From the NCBI RefSeq assembly GCF_051433165.1, contig NZ_JBHMFS010000016.1, positions 78,798-142,797 on the forward strand: 64,000 bases of DNA. Direction: 5' to 3'. Shown in pieces: positions 1-7,957 of this stretch. Both the position numbers and the translations under genes were made by a program. Position 1 is the stretch's first letter, and the number at the start of each line of letters is the position of its first letter. The notes below the pieces were generated by a model. That model searched no databases. It saw nothing but the letters and a program-made list of their open reading frames with translations, and was not told the DNA's origin. The stretch is from Falsiroseomonas sp051433165 (GTDB taxonomy: Bacteria; Pseudomonadota; Alphaproteobacteria; Acetobacterales; Acetobacteraceae).

Positions 1-2
1 AC

Positions 3-1115
3 TGCGTCGTGGCGGTGGTGGACCCGGTGGCGGATTACGCCACCATGATGCGGAAGCTAGTGGATTTCGACGCCATAACAAAACTGTTCGCCGGCGGCTT
101 CCGCATGCAGTTCGACGCGATGAGCGCCATCACCGGCCCCTACGCGCACGCCATCCTGGAAGGCGCGCTCGGCGCCGCCCCTGGCACGGTTCGGAACGGC
201 ACGCCGCTGCCCGATTTCGGCGGCCACCACCCGGACCCGAACCCGGTGCATGCGGCGGAGCTGATGGAGGCGATGATGGGCGCGGGTGCGCCGGATTTCG
301 GCGCGGCGTCTGATGGCGATGGCGACCGCAACATGATCGTCGCCCCCGGCCTGTTCGTGACACCGAGCGACAGCCTCGCGGTGCTGGCCGCGCATGCCCA
401 TTGCGCGCCAGGTTATGCGCGGGGCCTGGCCGGTGTCGCGCGCTCCATGCCCACGAGCCGGGCGGTGGACCGCGTGGCGAAGGCGCTCGGCATTCCCTGC
501 TATGAGACGCCGACGGGTTGGAAGTTCTTCGGCAACCTGCTCGATTCCGGCCGCATCACCCTGTGTGGCGAGGAAAGCGCCGGCACCGGCTCCGATCATG
601 TGCGAGAGAAGGACGGGCTGTGGGCGGTGCTGCTGTGGCTCAACATCCTGGCCAGCACCGGCAAGCGTGCAGACGTCATTGTGCGTGACCATTGGGCACG
701 CTTCGGGCGGGACTACTACACGCGGCATGATTATGAGGAGGTGGATGCCACGGCCGCGCGGGGGCTGATGGCGGCGCTGCGCGCGCAACTCGCCACCTTG
801 CCCGGCAAGAGCTTCGCCGGCCTCACCGTCTCCACCTGCGACGACTTCGCCTACACCGACCCGGTCGATGGCTCCGTCACCGAACAGCAGGGCGTGCGCA
901 TCCTGTTCGCGGAGGATGCGCGCGCGGTGTTCCGGCTGTCCGGCACCGGCACGGTCGGCGCCACGCTGCGCGTCTATCTCGAACGCTTCGAGCCCGATGC
1001 CGCGCGCCATGCGCAGGAGGCGCAGGCGGCGCTGGCGCCCGTCATCACGGCGGCGCGCGAGATTGCGGCGATCGCGCAGCATACCGGCCGCGATGCGCCA
1101 TCCGTTGTGACCTGA
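3..1115 (+). CDS. pgm: Phosphoglucomutase (alpha-D-glucose-specific), 3' part
   Basis: This gene interconverts glucose 1-phosphate and glucose 6-phosphate in the cytoplasm, linking glycolysis to glycogen and surface-sugar synthesis. The window cuts off its 5' end. The reading frame is open to the left edge, and about 370 of the roughly 545 residues usual for the family remain. The metal-binding loop SDGDGDRN lies near base 309, the sugar-binding loop GEESAGTGSDH follows in the next domain, and the phosphate-binding FRLSGTGT stretch marks the C-terminal domain. The phosphoserine loop (TASHNP type) must lie upstream of the window. The loop sequences resemble the PGM1/Agrobacterium type rather than the bacterial PMM/PGM type. 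A GTG at base 9 is not a real start. Confidence 0.93.
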   Translation, partial: CVVAVVDPVADYATMMRKLVDFDAITKLFAGGFRMQFDAMSAITGPYAHAILEGALGAAPGTVRNGTPLPDFGGHHPDPNPVHAAELMEAMMGAGAPDFGAASDGDGDRNMIVAPGLFVTPSDSLAVLAAHAHCAPGYARGLAGVARSMPTSRAVDRVAKALGIPCYETPTGWKFFGNLLDSGRITLCGEESAGTGSDHVREKDGLWAVLLWLNILASTGKRADVIVRDHWARFGRDYYTRHDYEEVDATAARGLMAALRAQLATLPGKSFAGLTVSTCDDFAYTDPVDGSVTEQQGVRILFAEDARAVFRLSGTGTVGATLRVYLERFEPDAARHAQEAQAALAPVITAAREIAAIAQHTGRDAPSVVT

Positions 1116-1242
1116 GGGCGCGGCGCCCGCGATGGTAACGAGTGTTTAACATTACGCTTGAATCGATTTCCCGATATCCCTAGCGTCGCTCCCGAGTGGT
1201 GTCTGGCCAAGACCAGTAAACGCATGCGGCCCAATGAGGCTG

Positions 1243-1258
1243 TGGCACACCACTTGCA
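1243..1258 (+). promoter_or_regulatory. Sigma-54 (RpoN) -24/-12 promoter of the aap operon
   Basis: The stretch reads TGGCAC, five bases, TTGCA, with the GG and GC doublets exactly 10 bases apart, as the RpoN consensus requires. A start about 12 bases after the GC would leave a leader of about 24 bases before the aapJ ATG at 1293. A small inverted repeat, CTGG-N6-CCAG at 1203-1216, lies upstream and might be part of an activator site, but it does not match the NtrC consensus well. RpoN/NtrC control would fit an amino-acid uptake system. No competing sigma-70 hexamers are evident. Confidence 0.72.
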
Positions 1259-1292
1259 GGGGCTTCAGCAGAATAATCTGGGAGTTGAGGGG

Positions 1293-2318
1293 ATGAGAAT
1301 TGGTGTATCGCTGCTCGTCGCAGCAGCGACGATGCTTGGCGTTGCGGGCACGGCTTCCGCGCAACAGACGCTTCAGCAGGTTCGTGACCGTGGCAGCCTG
1401 AACTGCCAGGTCGGGCTGCCCACGCCGGGCTTCTATGCGCTGGCGGCCAACGGCACCTGGTCGGGCATGGATGTCGATATGTGCCGCGGCGTCGCGGCCG
1501 CCATCTTCAACGACCCGAGCAAGGTGCAGTACCAGTCGGTGACGTCGGCGGTGCGCTTCACCTCGCTGGCCAATGGCGAAAGCGACATGCTGTCGCGCAC
1601 CACCACCTGGACCGCAGTGCGCGATGGGCAGCTCGGCCTGGAATTCGCCGGCGTCAATTTCTATGACGGCCAGGGCTTCGTCGTGCCCCGCGCCTCCAAC
1701 ATCACCTCCGCCCGCGAACTGGATGGCGCGACGATCTGCGTGCTGACAGGCACGACCACGGAACTAAACCTCGCCGACTATTTCCGCGCCAACAACATGC
1801 GCTTTACCGCCGTGACGAATGAGAACGTCAATGTGCTGGTGGAGACCTATCTCGGTGGCGGCTGCGATGCCTACACCAACGACAAGTCGGGCCTCGCGGC
1901 GCGGCGTTCCGCCTTCCCGACGCCGAATGACCACATGATCCTGCCCGAGACCATCTCTAAGGAACCGCTGGGCCCGGTGGTGCGGCATGGCGACAACAAC
2001 TGGGGCGACATCGTGCGCTGGGTGCTATTCGGCATGATCGAGGCCGAGGAGATGGGCGTCACTTCCGCCAATGTGACGGAGATGCTGCGCTCGCCGAACC
2101 CCGGCATCAAGCGCCTGCTGGGCGTCGAGGGCAATGTCGGCCAGGGCATGGGTCTGCCGCCCGATTTCATGGTGCGGGTGCTGCGCCATGTCGGCAATTA
2201 CGGCGAGGTCTATGAACGCAATGTCGGCGCCAACACGCCGATCGGCATCCCGCGCGAGCGTTCGTTGAACGCGCTGTGGACCAATGGCGGCATCCTCTAC
2301 GCGATGCCGTTCCGCTGA
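1293..2318 (+). CDS. aapJ: General L-amino-acid ABC transporter, periplasmic binding protein
   Basis: This protein captures polar and other L-amino acids in the periplasm and delivers them to the AapQM channel. I chose the ATG at 1293 because it follows GAGGGG and begins a classic signal peptide (basic start, hydrophobic core, cleavage after ASA near residue 23). The frame is open upstream to 1158, but that extension has no signal sequence. The mature protein has the SBP_bac_3 fold, and its early segment (LQQVRDRGSLNCQVG, then the MDVDMCRG region) is typical of AapJ. At 341 residues it matches AapJ (about 340) and is longer than HisJ-type proteins (about 260). It is the first gene of aapJQMP, behind a sigma-54 promoter and before an intercistronic hairpin. 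Confidence 0.92.
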   Translation: MRIGVSLLVAAATMLGVAGTASAQQTLQQVRDRGSLNCQVGLPTPGFYALAANGTWSGMDVDMCRGVAAAIFNDPSKVQYQSVTSAVRFTSLANGESDMLSRTTTWTAVRDGQLGLEFAGVNFYDGQGFVVPRASNITSARELDGATICVLTGTTTELNLADYFRANNMRFTAVTNENVNVLVETYLGGGCDAYTNDKSGLAARRSAFPTPNDHMILPETISKEPLGPVVRHGDNNWGDIVRWVLFGMIEAEEMGVTSANVTEMLRSPNPGIKRLLGVEGNVGQGMGLPPDFMVRVLRHVGNYGEVYERNVGANTPIGIPRERSLNALWTNGGILYAMPFR

Positions 2319-2359
2319 GCCTGGTACCAATAGGCCGGGCCGCGATGGGCTGAGGCCGG

Positions 2360-2382
2360 GGGCCGCGCAAGTTGCGCGGCCC
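2360..2382 (+). other. Intercistronic hairpin between aapJ and aapQ
   Basis: GGGCCGCGCA, a three-base loop AGT, and TGCGCGGCCC form a perfect 10-bp stem. There is no T run after it, so it is unlikely to be a complete intrinsic terminator. It lies in the 107-base gap between the binding-protein stop and the permease start. In such a position hairpins typically protect the upstream message from 3' exonucleases, or cause partial termination, so that more binding protein than permease is made. Confidence 0.7.
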
Positions 2383-2425
2383 GCCCTTGGCCTGCACGCG
2401 GGCCTGCGCGCAAGCAGGGCTGCCC

Positions 2426-3643
2426 ATGTCCCAAACCACCGCGCCCCAAACCACCGCGATCCGCCGCCCCGCAACGGCGCCAATGCGCCTTGCTGCCTTC
2501 GTCAATAACGCAACGGTGCGGTCGGTGTTCTACCAGGCCGTCACCTTCATCTGCGTCGTCGGGCTGATCTGGTTCCTGGTCTCGAACACCATCACGAACA
2601 TGGCGCAGCGCGGCATGTCCGCGGGGTTCGACTTTCTCGACGTCTCGGCCGGCTTCAACATTGCCTTCACGCTGATCCCGTATCGCGAAGGCGACAGCTA
2701 CCTCCGCGTCTTCCAGGTCGGCATCGCGAACACGCTGCTGGTCGCCGTGATCGGCGTGGTGTTCGCCAGCATCCTGGGCCTGGTGATGGGTCTGGCGCGG
2801 CTTTCAACCAATTGGCTGATCCGCACGCTGGCGCGCTGGTACATCGAGATCCTGCGCAACACGCCGCTGCTGCTGCAGATCATCGCCTGGTATTTCGGCG
2901 TGTTCAACCTGCTGCCCCTGCCGCGTGCGAGCATCGATCTCGGCGGCATCATGTACCTCAACAACCGCGGCGCCTATTTCCCCTCGCCGGTGCCGGAGGA
3001 CGGGTTCGGCATCGTGCTGCTGGCGCTTCTGGCGGCAGTGGTGGGCGCGGTGATGCTGCATATCTGGGCAAGGCGGCGCCTGCGCGATACCGGGCGGGCC
3101 TTCCCTTCGGGCCTCGCGGGGCTGGCGCTCATCATCCTGCTGCCGCTGCTGGTGTTCCTGGCGATGGGCGCGCCATTGGCCTGGGACTGGCCGGTGCTGC
3201 GTGGCTTCAACTTTCGCGGCGGCTATTCCGTGCCGCCCGCCTTCTGTGCGCTGATCGTGGCGCTGTCCATCTACACATCCTGCTTCATCGCGGAGATCGT
3301 GCGCGCCGGCATCCAATCCGTCGGCCACGGCCAGACGGAAGCGGCGCGCGCGCTGGGGGTGAAGCCCAGCCGCACCATGCGCTTCATCATCCTGCCGCAG
3401 GCGATGCGCGTCATCATCCCTCCGCTGATCAGCCAGTATCTGAACCTGACGAAGAATTCTTCGCTGGCCATCGCCATCGGATTTCCGGATCTGGTCAGCG
3501 TGTGGATGAACACCTCGCTCAACCAATCCGGCCGCGCGATTCCGATCGTGGCGATGACCATGGCCTTCTACTGCGCTGTCAGCCTCGGCGTGTCCTCCGT
3601 GCTGAACCTCTACAACCGACGCATCCTGCTGAGGGAACGCTGA
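2426..3643 (+). CDS. aapQ: General L-amino-acid ABC transporter, inner-membrane permease
   Basis: This is one half of the transmembrane channel of the Aap importer. The protein has 405 residues, as usual for AapQ, and is longer than HisQ because of an extra loop and membrane region between the first and last groups of helices. Hydrophobic segments begin near residue 35. The cytoplasmic coupling (EAA) loop, EAARALGVKPSRTMRF, falls near residue 305 and contacts AapP. The ATG at 2426 is preferred over the open upstream extension because the extension is poorly hydrophobic and lies over the hairpin at 2360-2382. The next gene, aapM, begins one base after the stop codon, so the two are translationally coupled. 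Confidence 0.9.
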   Translation: MSQTTAPQTTAIRRPATAPMRLAAFVNNATVRSVFYQAVTFICVVGLIWFLVSNTITNMAQRGMSAGFDFLDVSAGFNIAFTLIPYREGDSYLRVFQVGIANTLLVAVIGVVFASILGLVMGLARLSTNWLIRTLARWYIEILRNTPLLLQIIAWYFGVFNLLPLPRASIDLGGIMYLNNRGAYFPSPVPEDGFGIVLLALLAAVVGAVMLHIWARRRLRDTGRAFPSGLAGLALIILLPLLVFLAMGAPLAWDWPVLRGFNFRGGYSVPPAFCALIVALSIYTSCFIAEIVRAGIQSVGHGQTEAARALGVKPSRTMRFIILPQAMRVIIPPLISQYLNLTKNSSLAIAIGFPDLVSVWMNTSLNQSGRAIPIVAMTMAFYCAVSLGVSSVLNLYNRRILLRER

Positions 3644-3644
3644 G

Positions 3645-4976
3645 ATGTCGGATGCGCCGCTCGTCTTCACGCCGAGGCCCGCCGACCCGCCGCCGCCCTC
3701 GACCATCGGCGTGGTCGGCTGGATGCGGGCCAATCTGTTCTCCAGCGTGCCCAACGCCGTCATGACCTTCCTGGGCGCCTACATCTTCTACGTGGTGGCC
3801 TACGCCATCATCGACTGGGCGTTGATCAAGGCGGTGTGGGAGGCGGAGAATCGGCGGCAATGCCTCGACATGGTCGGCCGCTCCGGCGCCTGCTGGCCGG
3901 GCGTCATCGAATGGATCCCCAACCTAATCTACGGCCTGTATCCGAAGGATCAGGTCTGGCGGATCAATACCGGCTTCCTGATCCTGCTCGCCTGGGCGGT
4001 GCCGCTGTGGCTACCGCGGGTGCGTTCCAGGGTTGGGATCGGGCTGAGCCTGGTGCTGTTGTACCCGCTGCTTGCCTCCTACTTTTTCTATGGTGGCGCG
4101 CAGACCCTGGTCTGGACGGCGCTGATCGCGCTCGGCGGCGCGGCTTTCCTGTGGGTGTGGCTGACCACGCTGGCGGAGATGCGCTTCGGCCTTGGCTTCG
4201 CTGCGCTGGTCGCGCGGCTTGCCGGCGCGGTAGATGATGAGAAGGCACGCCGCATCGGCTGGGGCGCGCTGGCGGGGCTGTATGTGCTGGCGCTGCTGCT
4301 CGTCTCCCAACTCGACTTCACCGAGGTTCCGACGCGGGTCTGGGGCGGGCTGTTCCTGACGCTGGTGATCTCCGGCATCGGCATCGCCTTCTCCCTGCCG
4401 GCCGGCGTGCTGCTGGCACTCGGCCGACGGTCGCAGATGCCGCTGATCCGCGTGTTCTGCGTGACCTTCATCGAGCTGTTCCGCTCCGTCCCGCTCATCA
4501 CCATCCTGTTCATGTTCAACACCATGCTGCCGCTGTTCCTGCCGCAGGGCGTCGAGGTGAACCGGCTGCTGCGCGCCATCGTCGCGGTCTGCCTGTTCGC
4601 CGCCGCCTATATGGCGGAGATCGTGCGCGGCGGGCTGCAGGCGATTCCGAAGGGGCAGTATGAGGCCGCGGCCGCGATGGGGCTGGGCTTCTGGCAATCC
4701 ACCTCCCTCATCATCCTGCCGCAGGCGCTACGCATCATGATCCCCTCGATCGTCGGCAACTTCATCGGCCTGTTCAAGGACACCACGCTGGTCTCCATCA
4801 TCGGCCTGTTCGACCTGCTCAGCATGTCGCGCGCGGTGGGGGAGGATACGCGCTGGCTCGGCCTGTTCATCGAGCCGTTCTTCTTCATCACCATGATCTA
4901 CTTCGTCTTCTGCTTCCTGATGTCGCAATACAGCCTCAACCTGGAACGCAGGCTGGGTGAGGGGCAGCGCCGATGA
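3645..4976 (+). CDS. aapM: General L-amino-acid ABC transporter, inner-membrane permease
   Basis: This is the second channel subunit of the Aap importer and pairs with AapQ. The protein has 443 residues, with several hydrophobic segments and a C-terminal BPD_transp_1 domain. Its EAA loop, EAAAAMGLGFWQS, sits near residue 340 and is followed by the usual LIILPQALR stretch. The start lies one base beyond the aapQ stop. The final bases overlap the aapP start by four bases (ATGA), which indicates translational coupling. The N-terminal region is long and weakly conserved, as in other AapM proteins. Confidence 0.91.
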   Translation: MSDAPLVFTPRPADPPPPSTIGVVGWMRANLFSSVPNAVMTFLGAYIFYVVAYAIIDWALIKAVWEAENRRQCLDMVGRSGACWPGVIEWIPNLIYGLYPKDQVWRINTGFLILLAWAVPLWLPRVRSRVGIGLSLVLLYPLLASYFFYGGAQTLVWTALIALGGAAFLWVWLTTLAEMRFGLGFAALVARLAGAVDDEKARRIGWGALAGLYVLALLLVSQLDFTEVPTRVWGGLFLTLVISGIGIAFSLPAGVLLALGRRSQMPLIRVFCVTFIELFRSVPLITILFMFNTMLPLFLPQGVEVNRLLRAIVAVCLFAAAYMAEIVRGGLQAIPKGQYEAAAAMGLGFWQSTSLIILPQALRIMIPSIVGNFIGLFKDTTLVSIIGLFDLLSMSRAVGEDTRWLGLFIEPFFFITMIYFVFCFLMSQYSLNLERRLGEGQRR

Positions 4977-5704
4977 GCGCCGCGATTGAACTCGTTGGCG
5001 TCAGCAAATGGTATGGCGGCTTCCAGGCGCTGAAGGGGCTGGACCTGACCGTGGCGGAAGGGGAGCGCGTGGTGGTCTGCGGCCCCTCCGGCTCCGGCAA
5101 ATCCACCATGATCCGCTGCATCAACCAGTTGGAACGGCACCAGAAGGGCGATATCCGCATCCACGGCCGCGCCCTGTCCGGCGAGCCGACGACGGATGCG
5201 CCTATCCTGCGGGAGACCGGCATGGTCTTCCAATCCTTCAACCTGTTCCCGCACATGACGGTGCTGGAGAACTGCACCTTCGCGCTGACCTGGGTGAAGC
5301 AGATGCCGCAGGCGGAGGCAGAGCGCACCGCCATGGCGCATCTGGAACGGGTACGAATTCCGGAACAGGCCCGCAAATACCCGCTGCAACTCTCGGGTGG
5401 CCAGCAGCAGCGCGTCGCCATCGCCCGCGCGCTGTGCATGGCGCCGCGCATCATGCTGTTCGACGAACCGACCAGCGCGCTGGATCCGGAAATGATCAAG
5501 GAGGTGCTGGACACGATGGTGGAGCTTGCTGGCACCGGCATGACCATGGTGGTGGTGACGCATGAGATGGGCTTCGCCCGCACCGTGGCGAACCGGGTGG
5601 TCTTCATGGACCAGGGCGAGATTGTGGAACAGGCCGAGCCGGAGGTGTTCTTCTCCGCCCCCCGCTACGACCGCACCCGGATGTTCCTGAGCCAGATCCT
5701 GTAG
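4973..5704 (+). CDS. aapP: General L-amino-acid ABC transporter, ATPase
   Basis: This is the ATP-hydrolysing subunit that powers the Aap importer on the cytoplasmic face. In its 243 residues it has a Walker A motif GPSGSGKS near residue 38, the ABC signature LSGGQQQRVAIARAL near 140, and Walker B with the D-loop (MLFDEPTSALDPE) near 160, followed by the switch histidine in VVTHEMGF. The length and sequence match the GlnQ/HisP/AapP class. Its ATG overlaps the aapM stop by four bases. A short hairpin (AGGGG, loop AGTT, CCCCT; 5703-5716) overlaps its stop codon. Confidence 0.93.
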   Translation: MSAAIELVGVSKWYGGFQALKGLDLTVAEGERVVVCGPSGSGKSTMIRCINQLERHQKGDIRIHGRALSGEPTTDAPILRETGMVFQSFNLFPHMTVLENCTFALTWVKQMPQAEAERTAMAHLERVRIPEQARKYPLQLSGGQQQRVAIARALCMAPRIMLFDEPTSALDPEMIKEVLDTMVELAGTGMTMVVVTHEMGFARTVANRVVFMDQGEIVEQAEPEVFFSAPRYDRTRMFLSQIL

Positions 5705-5778
5705 GGGAGTTCCCCTGGCCCGGCGCCTTCTGCTACGCCTTCGCGTCTGAGTTCCAGGCGAGAAGGCGGCAGGCGCAC

Positions 5779-6090
5779 ATGCCCGAAGACACCACGGCCG
5801 AACAGGCCGCACCGGAGGACCTCTGGCGACTGCGCCGCAGCCTCGACAATATCGATACCGCCCTGGTTGCCATGCTGGCCGAGCGCTTCCGGGTGACGCG
5901 GGAAGTGGGCCATCTTAAGGCGCGGCACCGGCTGGATGCGGTGGATGTGGCGCGGGAGGAGGCGAAGGTCGCCCGCCTGCGCGAGAACGCCGCCCGCGCC
6001 GGGCTGGATGAGGATTTCGCCGAGGAGTTCATCCGCCGGGTGATGGCGGAGGTGGTCCGCCAGCACCGCGAGATTGCCCAGAAGGGGTAG
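5779..6090 (+). CDS. Chorismate mutase, AroQ type, monofunctional
   Basis: It converts chorismate to prephenate, the branch point to phenylalanine and tyrosine. The 103-residue protein is all helical and the right size for a stand-alone AroQ-alpha (CM_2) domain. The active-site residues can be followed: arginines in helix 1 (LRRSLDNID) and in the AERFRVTREVG segment, the lysine of GHLKARH, the glutamate of REEAKVARL, and the glutamine of VVRQHRE near the C-terminus. There is no secretion signal and no fused prephenate dehydratase. It starts 74 bases after aapP and may be co-transcribed with it, or may have its own promoter. The downstream gene is convergent. Confidence 0.85.
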   Translation: MPEDTTAEQAAPEDLWRLRRSLDNIDTALVAMLAERFRVTREVGHLKARHRLDAVDVAREEAKVARLRENAARAGLDEDFAEEFIRRVMAEVVRQHREIAQKG

Positions 6091-6111
6091 GTCAACCTTC
6101 AAACGCCAGGC

Positions 6112-6189
6112 GCCGCGCTCCGCGCGGCTTGGCTTCGCCGCATAAGCGGCGGCGACCATTCGGCCGCTCGGCCGGCGAGATGCCGGCCG
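6112..6189. terminator. Cluster of hairpins between convergent genes
   Basis: Three perfect stems lie in the gap between the chorismate mutase and the convergent lyase gene. They are GCCGCGC-TCC-GCGCGGC (6112-6128), CGCCGC-ATAA-GCGGCG (6136-6151) and CGGCCGGC-GAGAT-GCCGGCCG (6169-6189). None has a long T run. The first is followed only by TTGGCTT. As a group they probably act as a two-way transcription end for both genes. Confidence 0.5.
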
Positions 6190-6214
6190 CAGGTTGCGTC
6201 GTGACCGGTCCAGG

Positions 6215-7153
6215 TCACCCCTTCGCCGACGTCTCGACCCGCAAATACCGGTCCTCCAGCGCCCGCCACGTGGCGTTGTCGAACAGCTCCCACAGCTTGC
6301 CATGGCTGTACATGCGGTCCGCCATGGCGTTGGAGGACCCTGTCTCCTTCAGCGAGGCCAGCATCTCCATCCCCGCCTTGGCGATCAGCCGCGTCATGGC
6401 GTTGGGGTAGATCGCCAGGCGGAAGCCCAGCGCCTGCAGGCGTTCCGCCGGCAGGATCGGCGTCTTGCCGCCCTCCACCATATTGGCCAGCAGCGGCACC
6501 TCGGGGAAGGCGCGGCCGACATCCTCCAGCTCCGCCTCGGATTGCGGGCTTTCGACGAAGATCACATCGGCGCCTGCCGCCCGATAGGCCCGGGCGCGGC
6601 CGATGGCGGCGGCCAGGCCCTCCCCGGCGCGGGCATCGGTGCGGGCGATCACCACGAAATCCGGGTCCCGCCGCGCTTCCACCGCGGCGCGGATGCGCAT
6701 CTGCATGTCGGTGGTGGAGACCAGCTTGCGGCCCGGCTCATGCCCGCACTTCTTCGGCCATTCCTGATCCTCGATCTGGATGGCGGAGACGCCGGCGCGT
6801 TCATATTCCCGCACCGTGCGGATCACGTTCAGCGGGCCGCCATAGCCGGTATCGCCATCGGCGATGACGGGGATGGAGACGACGTCGCAGATGCGGCGGA
6901 TGCGGTCGATGATCTCGCCGAAGGACAGCACCGCCACATCCGGCGCGCCGAGCGCGCTCATCGAGATACCGGCACCGGTGATGTACAGCGCCGGAAAGCC
7001 GGAGGCATCGACCAGGCGGGCCGTGACGCAATCGAAGGCGCCGGGGGCGATGAACAGCTCCTTGCCGGCCAGAAGCTCCCGCAGCCGGCGGTTGCGGCCG
7101 GGGGTATCGGCGAAGCCGATTGGCAGGACGGGACCGGTTTGGGCGTCGGGCAT
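6215..7153 (-). CDS. Isocitrate lyase / PEP mutase family enzyme
   Basis: This 312-residue protein has the TIM-barrel fold of the isocitrate lyase/PEP mutase superfamily. Motifs include DTGYGG at residues 101-106 (metal and substrate loop) and the catalytic PKKCGH with its cysteine at 133-138. That cysteine points to a C-C bond lyase (2-methylisocitrate lyase-like) or an oxaloacetate decarboxylase-like enzyme, not a PEP mutase. The exact substrate cannot be read from sequence. The ATG at 7153 is chosen because a perfect Shine-Dalgarno AAGGAGGT sits just upstream on the minus strand (7160-7167). The frame is open much further, but that part lies over the divergent gene. No prp-operon genes are nearby, so I do not call it prpB. 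Confidence 0.85.
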   Translation of the reverse strand: MPDAQTGPVLPIGFADTPGRNRRLRELLAGKELFIAPGAFDCVTARLVDASGFPALYITGAGISMSALGAPDVAVLSFGEIIDRIRRICDVVSIPVIADGDTGYGGPLNVIRTVREYERAGVSAIQIEDQEWPKKCGHEPGRKLVSTTDMQMRIRAAVEARRDPDFVVIARTDARAGEGLAAAIGRARAYRAAGADVIFVESPQSEAELEDVGRAFPEVPLLANMVEGGKTPILPAERLQALGFRLAIYPNAMTRLIAKAGMEMLASLKETGSSNAMADRMYSHGKLWELFDNATWRALEDRYLRVETSAKG

Positions 7154-7264
7154 GGGCGGACCTCCTTCTTTATGCCCCCTTGTTAAGCGAGGCGGAGGCT
7201 GCCGGGTAGCCGGCCGGTCGGGCTGCGTGCACAAGGGTCGCAGGCAGACAGAATGGGGGCAGGA

Positions 7265-7957
7265 ATGGATTGGAAGACCGCCTGGCGTTCCTTCTACTAC
7301 CAGGGCGCGCCGGAGGCGCCGGACCCGGTGCTGGTGCGCGGCCGCGTCGCGCTGCTGGTGATCGATGTGCAGGAAGCCTATCTGGAGCGTCCTGACCCAG
7401 CCGGACTGACCGGTGAGGAACTGGCCCGCTTCCACGCCTGGACCCCTTTCCACACCCGCATGCACGGCACCGTGCTGCCTGCCATTCAGCGCCTGCTGTC
7501 CCGCTTCCGCGCCGATGGCAACCCGGTGTTCTTCGCGCGCATCGCCTGCCTGCGGCCGGATGGCGCGGATCGGTCGCTGAGCCAGAAGAAGCCCGGCTGG
7601 AACAATCTGCTGCTGCCGCATGACCGGCCGGATTCGCAGATCGTCGCCAGCATCGCGCCGCTGCCCGAGGAGATCGTGGTGACGAAGACCACGGATTCCG
7701 CGCTGACCGGCACCAACCTCCGCCTGATCCTGGCCAATATGGGCATCACCCATGTGGTCTGCGCCGGCATCTTCACCGACCAATGCGTCAGCTCCACCGT
7801 CCGCAGCCTGGCCGATGAGAGCTTCGACGTGATCGTGCTGGAGGATGCCTGCGCCGCAGGCAGCGACGCGCTGCATGAGCGGGAGTTGGAAATCCTCAAC
7901 CGCATCTACTGCGAGGTGATGCGGGTGGACGATCTGCTCGGCTATTTGCCCGCCTGA
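7265..7957 (+). CDS. Isochorismatase-family cysteine hydrolase
   Basis: Members of this family hydrolyse amide or vinyl-ether bonds (isochorismate, nicotinamide, N-carbamoyl compounds, biuret). The catalytic triad is visible: aspartate in LLVIDVQEAYLE near residue 34, lysine in VVTKTTDSAL, and cysteine in FTDQCVSSTV. The protein has 230 residues from the ATG at 7265, which follows GGGGGCAGGA. An ATG 12 bases upstream (7253) is possible but has no such spacing. It is divergent from the lyase gene across 111 bases that must hold both promoters; I could not pick out clear hexamers. The substrate is unknown, and no siderophore or nicotinamide genes are nearby. Confidence 0.85.
   Translation: MDWKTAWRSFYYQGAPEAPDPVLVRGRVALLVIDVQEAYLERPDPAGLTGEELARFHAWTPFHTRMHGTVLPAIQRLLSRFRADGNPVFFARIACLRPDGADRSLSQKKPGWNNLLLPHDRPDSQIVASIAPLPEEIVVTKTTDSALTGTNLRLILANMGITHVVCAGIFTDQCVSSTVRSLADESFDVIVLEDACAAGSDALHERELEILNRIYCEVMRVDDLLGYLPA

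Noticed and set aside
1158..1292. An earlier start for aapJ at 1158
   Set aside because: It would cover the sigma-54 promoter and has no signal peptide. The ATG at 1293 begins a good signal peptide and has a ribosome site.
7154..7876. A long N-terminal extension of the lyase gene
   Set aside because: It would lie over the isochorismatase-family gene, and a perfect AAGGAGGT lies directly before the internal ATG at 7153.
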